Shown here: positions 12,534 through 16,379 of the stretch, piece after piece
Layout of the letters: every line of letters starts with the position of its first letter
Position numbering within the stretch: the stretch's first letter is position 1
DNA from: Candidatus Dormiibacterota bacterium
GTDB taxonomy: Bacteria > Chloroflexota > Dormibacteria > Aeolococcales > Bog-877
Direction of reading: 5' to 3'
DNA length: 16,379 nucleotides
Assembly (NCBI GenBank): GCA_003135035.1
Contig: PLDE01000303.1
Coordinates: 1-16,379, forward strand
Made by a program: the position numbers and the translations under genes
The notes under the pieces: generated by a model
The model's database searches: none
The model's input: only the letters and a program-made list of their open reading frames with translations
What the model was told of the DNA's origin: nothing

Positions 12534-12577
12534 GCGCGGAGCAGGCGCGTCCCCGACTCCAGATCGCGAGGGTTCGG

Positions 12578-13144
12578 GTGACCGGCACGGCGGAGACCAA
12601 CTGCTACGTGGTGGCCTGCGCCAGGAGCAAGGAGGCGGTGGTCATCGATCCCGGCGCCGACGTGGCCAAGATCGTCGAGCAATGCCAGGGGCTGACCGTA
12701 CGCCACCTCTGCTGCAGCCACGGTCACCGCAACCACGCCACCGCCAAGGAGGATCTCAAGGCCCAGGTGGGCGGCGAAACAGCGCTCAGCCTGCTCGACG
12801 CCAAAGCCTACCTGCGCTCGGCGGATCACTACCTCAATGACGGCGACAAGCTGCCCTTCGGGGACTTCGAACTGGAGGTGATCGCCACCCCGGGGCACAG
12901 CCCCGGCTCGCTCTCCTTCAAGGTCGGCAATCACCTCTTCACCGGCGACACCCTGCTCAAGGGGAACATCGGCCGGACCGACCTTCCCGACGTCGACGTG
13001 CCCCGGCAACTGGTCTCGGTGCTCTCCCGGCTGCTGGCCTTCCCCGAGAACACGGTCATCTATCCCGGTCATGGCAGCACCACCACGGTGGGCCAGGAGC
13101 GCCGGGAGAACGTGGCGGTGCAGATGCTGCGGCAGGTGGGCTGA
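12578..13144 (+). CDS. Metallo-beta-lactamase-fold hydrolase with altered metal motif
   Basis: This 188-residue protein resembles glyoxalase II/YcbL-type hydrolases: TNCYVVACARSKEAVVIDPG at the N-terminus, HGHRNH (48-53), TPGHSPGSL (104-112, His107), FTGDTLL (121-127, Asp124) and YPGHG (162-166, His165). The usual HxHxDH has Asn52 in place of the Asp that binds the second metal (codon AAC rather than GAC), so the enzyme may hold one metal or be altered in activity. GTG 12578 has GAGGG 5 nt upstream, but homology to the family's first strand seems to continue upstream (LQIARVRV). A CTG at 12530 overlapping the previous stop as CTGA, with GAGG 7 nt before, would include it. Substrate unknown. 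Confidence 0.85.
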   Translation: MTGTAETNCYVVACARSKEAVVIDPGADVAKIVEQCQGLTVRHLCCSHGHRNHATAKEDLKAQVGGETALSLLDAKAYLRSADHYLNDGDKLPFGDFELEVIATPGHSPGSLSFKVGNHLFTGDTLLKGNIGRTDLPDVDVPRQLVSVLSRLLAFPENTVIYPGHGSTTTVGQERRENVAVQMLRQVG

Positions 13145-13178
13145 ACAGCGCCGCCTCGGACCTGGCAAATCGCTTCCC

Positions 13179-13184
13179 TACACT
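13179..13184 (+). promoter_or_regulatory. -10-like element before the DUF503 gene, leaderless spacing
   Basis: TACACT (4 of 6 consensus bases) ends 6 nt before the GTG at 13191, in the 46-nt gap after the metallo-beta-lactamase-fold gene. No Shine-Dalgarno is seen. It may start a transcript for DUF503-lgt-helicase at the start codon itself. The -35 is not clear. Confidence 0.35.
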
Positions 13185-13190
13185 AGCCCT

Positions 13191-13487
13191 GTGGTAATCG
13201 GCAGCCTGGTGCTGACCCTGCATCTGCCGCAAAGCCGGTCCCTCAAGGCCAAGCGTCAAGTGGTGAGCTCCCTGACCCACCGCGTCCGGCGCCAGTTCAA
13301 CGTGGCCGCCGCGGAGGTCGAGAGTTTGGACTCCTGGCAGCTGGCGGTGATCGGCATCACCTGTGTCAGCAACGATCGCCGGCACGCCGATGAGATGCTC
13401 AACAAAGTGGCCAACTGGGTCGCCGAGGACGCCGGTGGCGGTGAGGCCCTGCTCACCCGTCAGGACATCGAGCTGATCCAGGCGTGA
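13191..13487 (+). CDS. DUF503 family protein (YlxP-like)
   Basis: This 98-residue protein starts VVIGSLVLTLHLPQSRSLKA and has RRQFNVAAAEVESLDSWQLAVIGITCVSND, which is the DUF503 pattern (family length about 92-98). The Bacillus member YlxP lies in the nusA-infB operon, and a role near ribosome assembly or translation has been suggested but not proven. The GTG at 13191 is chosen because the family begins M-[IV]-[IV]-G; upstream codons in this frame show no homology. The stop overlaps the lgt start by 4 nt (GTGA), so the two are coupled. Confidence 0.9.
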   Translation: MVIGSLVLTLHLPQSRSLKAKRQVVSSLTHRVRRQFNVAAAEVESLDSWQLAVIGITCVSNDRRHADEMLNKVANWVAEDAGGGEALLTRQDIELIQA

Positions 13488-14329
13488 CTCCGCTGATCGG
13501 AGTGATTCAGATCGGGATCGATCCAGTCTTCCATCTCGGACCACTGACCATCCATTGGTACGGCGTCGGCTACGCGGTGGCCATCCTGGTCGGGCTCCAG
13601 GTGGCCTTGCCCTACGCCGAGCGCCACGGGATCCCTCGGAGCAAGACCGGCTGGGTCGCCTTCTGGACCATCGTCATGGCCCTGATCGGAGGCCGCCTCT
13701 TCTACGACCTCCAGTCCGGTGCCGCCTACTACTTCACCCACCCCCTGGAGACGTTCGCCGTCTGGCAGGGGGGAATGGCGTTCTTCGGCGCCATCTTCCT
13801 GGGCAGCGCCACCTTGCTCTTCATGGCCTGGCGGGAGCGGGTCAATTTCTGGGTCCTGCTCGACGCCGCGGTCCTCTTCGCCACCATCGGCCAGCCGATC
13901 GGGCGGATTGGCAACATCCTCAACGGCGACATCCTCGGCTACCCATCCAACCTGCCCTGGGCCACCGCCTACACCAACCCCAACAGCTTCGCCCCCCGGC
14001 TCTACGTCGGCTACCAGCCGGCGGCCGCCTACGAGGCGTTGCTGATCCTCCTCGTCTTCGGCCTGCTCATCTGGTTACGTCGCCGGGGAGTGGCCGACGG
14101 GGTCATCGGGATCACCTACATGGTGCTCTACCCGATCACCCAGATCGGGATCTTCTTCCTGCGCAATCCGGTCAACGTCCCGATCATCGCCTTCGGCCTC
14201 AAGCAGGCTCAGCTGACCGCCCTCGGCGTGCTCGTGCTCGGGGTGCCGCTCCTGATCTGGGCCTGGCGGCGGACGAATCGGCGGCCGGCGCCAGCTCCTG
14301 TCCTGGCCCCCCAACCTCCCAGCGCTTGA
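13484..14329 (+). CDS. lgt: Prolipoprotein diacylglyceryl transferase (Lgt)
   Basis: Lgt transfers diacylglycerol from phosphatidylglycerol to the lipobox Cys of prolipoproteins at the outer face of the cytoplasmic membrane. The 281-residue protein has about seven membrane segments. It shows LTIHWYGVGYAVAI (21-34), IGGRLFYDL (68-76), WQGGMAFFGAI (94-104), and the signature IGRIGNILNGDILGYPSNLPWA (139-160) with Arg141 and Asn144. The signature Glu of many homologues (NGELWG) is Asp here. The His that E. coli Lgt has in GGMSFHGG is Phe; actinobacterial enzymes also vary there. The C-terminus is Pro/Ala-rich. GTG 13484 overlaps DUF503 by GTGA, and the stop overlaps the next start as TTGA. Confidence 0.95.
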   Translation: MTPLIGVIQIGIDPVFHLGPLTIHWYGVGYAVAILVGLQVALPYAERHGIPRSKTGWVAFWTIVMALIGGRLFYDLQSGAAYYFTHPLETFAVWQGGMAFFGAIFLGSATLLFMAWRERVNFWVLLDAAVLFATIGQPIGRIGNILNGDILGYPSNLPWATAYTNPNSFAPRLYVGYQPAAAYEALLILLVFGLLIWLRRRGVADGVIGITYMVLYPITQIGIFFLRNPVNVPIIAFGLKQAQLTALGVLVLGVPLLIWAWRRTNRRPAPAPVLAPQPPSA

Positions 14330-16379
14330 ACGAAGAGGCGACCCCGGGACTGGTGGAATTCCAGCGCACCCTCCCCTTCCAGATGGATCCCTTCCAGCGG
14401 GAGGCGATCGCCGCTCTGGAGCGACACCAGGGGGTTCTCGTCAGCGCCCCCACCTCGAGCGGTAAGACGGTGGTCGCGGAGTGGGCGATCTGGCGCTGTC
14501 TGGAGGCGGGCGGCCCGGCGAGCGGGGAGCGCGTCCTCTACACCTCGCCCCTCAAGGCGCTCTCCAACCAGAAGTTCGGCGACCTCTGCCAGCGCTACGG
14601 AGAGGCCAACGTGGGCTTGGTCACCGGCGAGACCTCGATCCGGCCCTTCGCCAAGGTGGTGGTGATGACCACCGAGATCCTCCGCAATCTGGTCTATGAC
14701 GATCCGCTCTCGCTGGAGCGGGTGTCCTGGGTCATCCTCGACGAGATCCACTACATCGACGAGTACCCCCGGGGCACGGTCTGGGAGGAGGTGATCGTCC
14801 AGGCCCCCCAGCACATCAAGTTCATCGGACTTTCGGCGACCATCACCAACGTCGACGAGGTGGCCGCCTGGATGACCGAGCGCCGGGGCCAGATGGCGGT
14901 GGTGGTGCGCCAGGAGCGCCCGGTCGAACTGCGCACCTGGCTGGGCATGCGTAACCGGTTGCTCCCCCTCCTCGACCGTGACGGACGGCTGGACCGCGCC
15001 ACCCTGGAGCTGGCCCAACAGGAGCGAGGTGGGGATCGCCGGATGGGGGGAAGCCGGCTCGCCTGGGCCTCCGAGAACGACATGCTCCGAATCCTCGACC
15101 AGTTGGCCGAGCAGGACATGCTCCCCGCCATCTACTTCATCTTCTCGAGACGAGGCTGCCGGGAGGCGCTGGCTCGCTGCAGCACTCATCGCGTCGACTT
15201 CACCTCCCTGCAGCAGAAATTCGAGATCGACGAGGTGCTGGCGGAGCGGCTGGCCCAGGTGGACGACCCGGAAGAGGCTGAGCTCTACGTGCGCTCGCTC
15301 TCGATGGATCTGCTCCGGCGGGGGATCGCCATGCACCACGCCGGGCTCCTGCCCTACGTCAAGGAGACCATCGAGGCCCTCTTCCAGCGAGGCCTGCTCA
15401 AGGTTGTTTTCGCCACCGAGACCCTGGCTCTCGGGCTGAACATGCCGGCTCGGGCCTGCGTCATCTCCACCTTCACCAAGTTCGACGGCCAGGGCTTCGC
15501 CGCCCTCCGTAGCGGTCAGCTCGCCCAGCTGCTCGGTCGGGCCGGACGGCGCGGCATCGACTCCATCGGCCACGGCGTCATCCTGCGCGACCCTGAAGTC
15601 GACCTGGGAGTCATCTGCGAGACCCTGCTCGGCAACGACATGGCGGTCGAGTCGAAATTCGCCCCCACCTACAACATGACCCTCAACCTGCTCCGCCGCC
15701 ACAGCCCGGAGGAGGCGGAGGAACTGCTCGAGCAGTCCTTCGGGCAGTACCAGCGGATCCGGGCCCTGGACAACCTCCGGGAGAGGAGGCCCAACCTTGA
15801 AGCACGTCTGGAGGACCTCCGCCAGCGCCGCTTCCGCCACCCCCGAGTGGCCTGCAACGAGCGCACGCTGAGCCAGTTTCTAGGCGCCCGGCAGGGCTTG
15901 GATGCGGCCCGCGAAGAGTCCCGGCAGCTCCGCCGCCGGCACTTCCGCGATCGCCGTCGGGGCCGCTTCGGAGAGGGTACCCAGGATCCCGGCGGACGTC
16001 TGGAACGGCTCCGCCGGGTCATCCGCCAGGAGGAGCGCCGGCTCTCCGCCTCGCCTTGTCCCACCTGCCCCATCCTCTCCGACCATCAGGCCTGCCGCCG
16101 CGAGATCGTCGAGATCGAGGCGGGACTCGCCGGAGCTGAGGCGGAGGCCCGGGCCCGTGAGCACGAGTACCGGACCCAGCTCCAGGCTTACCGCGCTGTG
16201 CTGGGGCAGCTGGGCTACCTGGCCCAGGATCGACCCACCAAACTGGGCCAACTCGCCGCCGCCGTGTATGGCGAGAACACCCTCTTGGTTTCCCAGGCAG
16301 TCGCCGAGGGGTGGCTGGACCAGATGTCGGCGGAGGAGATCTGCGCGACGCTGGTGATGCTGGCCGCCGAGGACCGCAA
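14326..16379 (+). CDS. Ski2-like DEAD/DEAH-box RNA helicase, HelY-like, 3'-truncated by window end
   Basis: The 684 codons visible run off the window. Helicase motifs are clear: APTSSGKT (41-48), TSPLKALSNQKF, GLVTGET, MTTEILRNL, DEIH (139-142), GLSATITN, FIFSRRGC (271-278), GIAMHHAGLL (333-342), VVFATETLALGLNMPA (360-375) and QLLGRAGRRG (401-410). HHAGLL and TETLALGLN mark the Ski2/Mtr4 group. After the core comes a long basic helical stretch, then CPTC-P (578-582) with Cys590, and a region ending ...EGWLDQMSAEEICATL that begins the DSHCT-type C-domain. Actinobacterial HelY has a similar Cys pattern and ending. It probably unwinds RNA during decay or maturation, in the cytosol. TTG 14326 overlaps the lgt stop (TTGA). 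GTG 14353 is an alternative; neither has a strong ribosome binding site. Confidence 0.92.
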   Translation, partial: MNEEATPGLVEFQRTLPFQMDPFQREAIAALERHQGVLVSAPTSSGKTVVAEWAIWRCLEAGGPASGERVLYTSPLKALSNQKFGDLCQRYGEANVGLVTGETSIRPFAKVVVMTTEILRNLVYDDPLSLERVSWVILDEIHYIDEYPRGTVWEEVIVQAPQHIKFIGLSATITNVDEVAAWMTERRGQMAVVVRQERPVELRTWLGMRNRLLPLLDRDGRLDRATLELAQQERGGDRRMGGSRLAWASENDMLRILDQLAEQDMLPAIYFIFSRRGCREALARCSTHRVDFTSLQQKFEIDEVLAERLAQVDDPEEAELYVRSLSMDLLRRGIAMHHAGLLPYVKETIEALFQRGLLKVVFATETLALGLNMPARACVISTFTKFDGQGFAALRSGQLAQLLGRAGRRGIDSIGHGVILRDPEVDLGVICETLLGNDMAVESKFAPTYNMTLNLLRRHSPEEAEELLEQSFGQYQRIRALDNLRERRPNLEARLEDLRQRRFRHPRVACNERTLSQFLGARQGLDAAREESRQLRRRHFRDRRRGRFGEGTQDPGGRLERLRRVIRQEERRLSASPCPTCPILSDHQACRREIVEIEAGLAGAEAEARAREHEYRTQLQAYRAVLGQLGYLAQDRPTKLGQLAAAVYGENTLLVSQAVAEGWLDQMSAEEICATLVMLAAEDR

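Noticed and set aside
14209..15840. A 543-codon open frame on the minus strand opposite the helicase
   Set aside because: It is antisense to clear helicase motifs, has low-complexity composition (rich in G, E, H, L, V) and no family resemblance. Long antisense frames are expected in GC-rich coding DNA.

Overview
The window is 16.4 kb of GC-rich, tightly packed bacterial chromosome. It shows frequent GTG and TTG starts and many 4-20 nt gene overlaps. The organism cannot be named from sequence alone. The HelY-type Ski2-like helicase, the DUF4081+GNAT protein and several start codons placed about 6 nt behind a -10-like hexamer suggest an actinobacterium or a Chloroflexota/Dormibacterota-like lineage (inference). 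Nothing looks like a phage, plasmid, insertion sequence, CRISPR array, tRNA or rRNA.

Layout. (1) Positions 1-1054, minus strand: the translation operon infC-rpmI-rplT, with rplT cut by the window edge. It has a candidate promoter whose -35 overlaps the argD stop. A leader of about 125 nt follows, with a cUUCGg hairpin and an intrinsic terminator whose 9-nt U tract abuts the ribosome binding site. The best infC start is the non-canonical codon ATA. (2) Positions 1051-5414, minus strand: the arginine operon argC-argJ-argB-argD, all overlapping, behind a near-perfect ARG box at 5401-5414. It covers the acetylated steps from glutamate to N-acetylornithine, with ArgJ recycling the acetyl group. 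(3) Positions 5592-10213: accessory genes. These are an AAA+ ATPase of unknown role, a MarR-type regulator divergent from a DUF998 membrane protein, a DUF4081+GNAT acetyltransferase, and an EamA-type transporter. (4) Positions 10274-16379: a TPR protein with a very acidic tail, divergent from a plus-strand run of parA-like ATPase, small unknown protein, metallo-beta-lactamase-fold protein, DUF503 protein, lgt and a HelY-like helicase that runs off the window.

How the genes work together. The arg genes form one pathway and are probably under arginine/ArgR control. The infC operon probably has its own promoter and is attenuated in its leader. The ParA-like ATPase is followed 1 nt later by a 125-residue protein with a basic N-terminus and no ParB domain, so the pair may be an orphan ParA-type positioning system. 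The genes after it form a loosely connected housekeeping run; some of these may have their own leaderless promoters.

The observations most worth checking are the infC leader with its ATA start, the orphan ParA and partner, the Asn-for-Asp change in the metal-binding motif of the metallo-beta-lactamase-fold protein, the ARG box, and the recurring leaderless gene starts.
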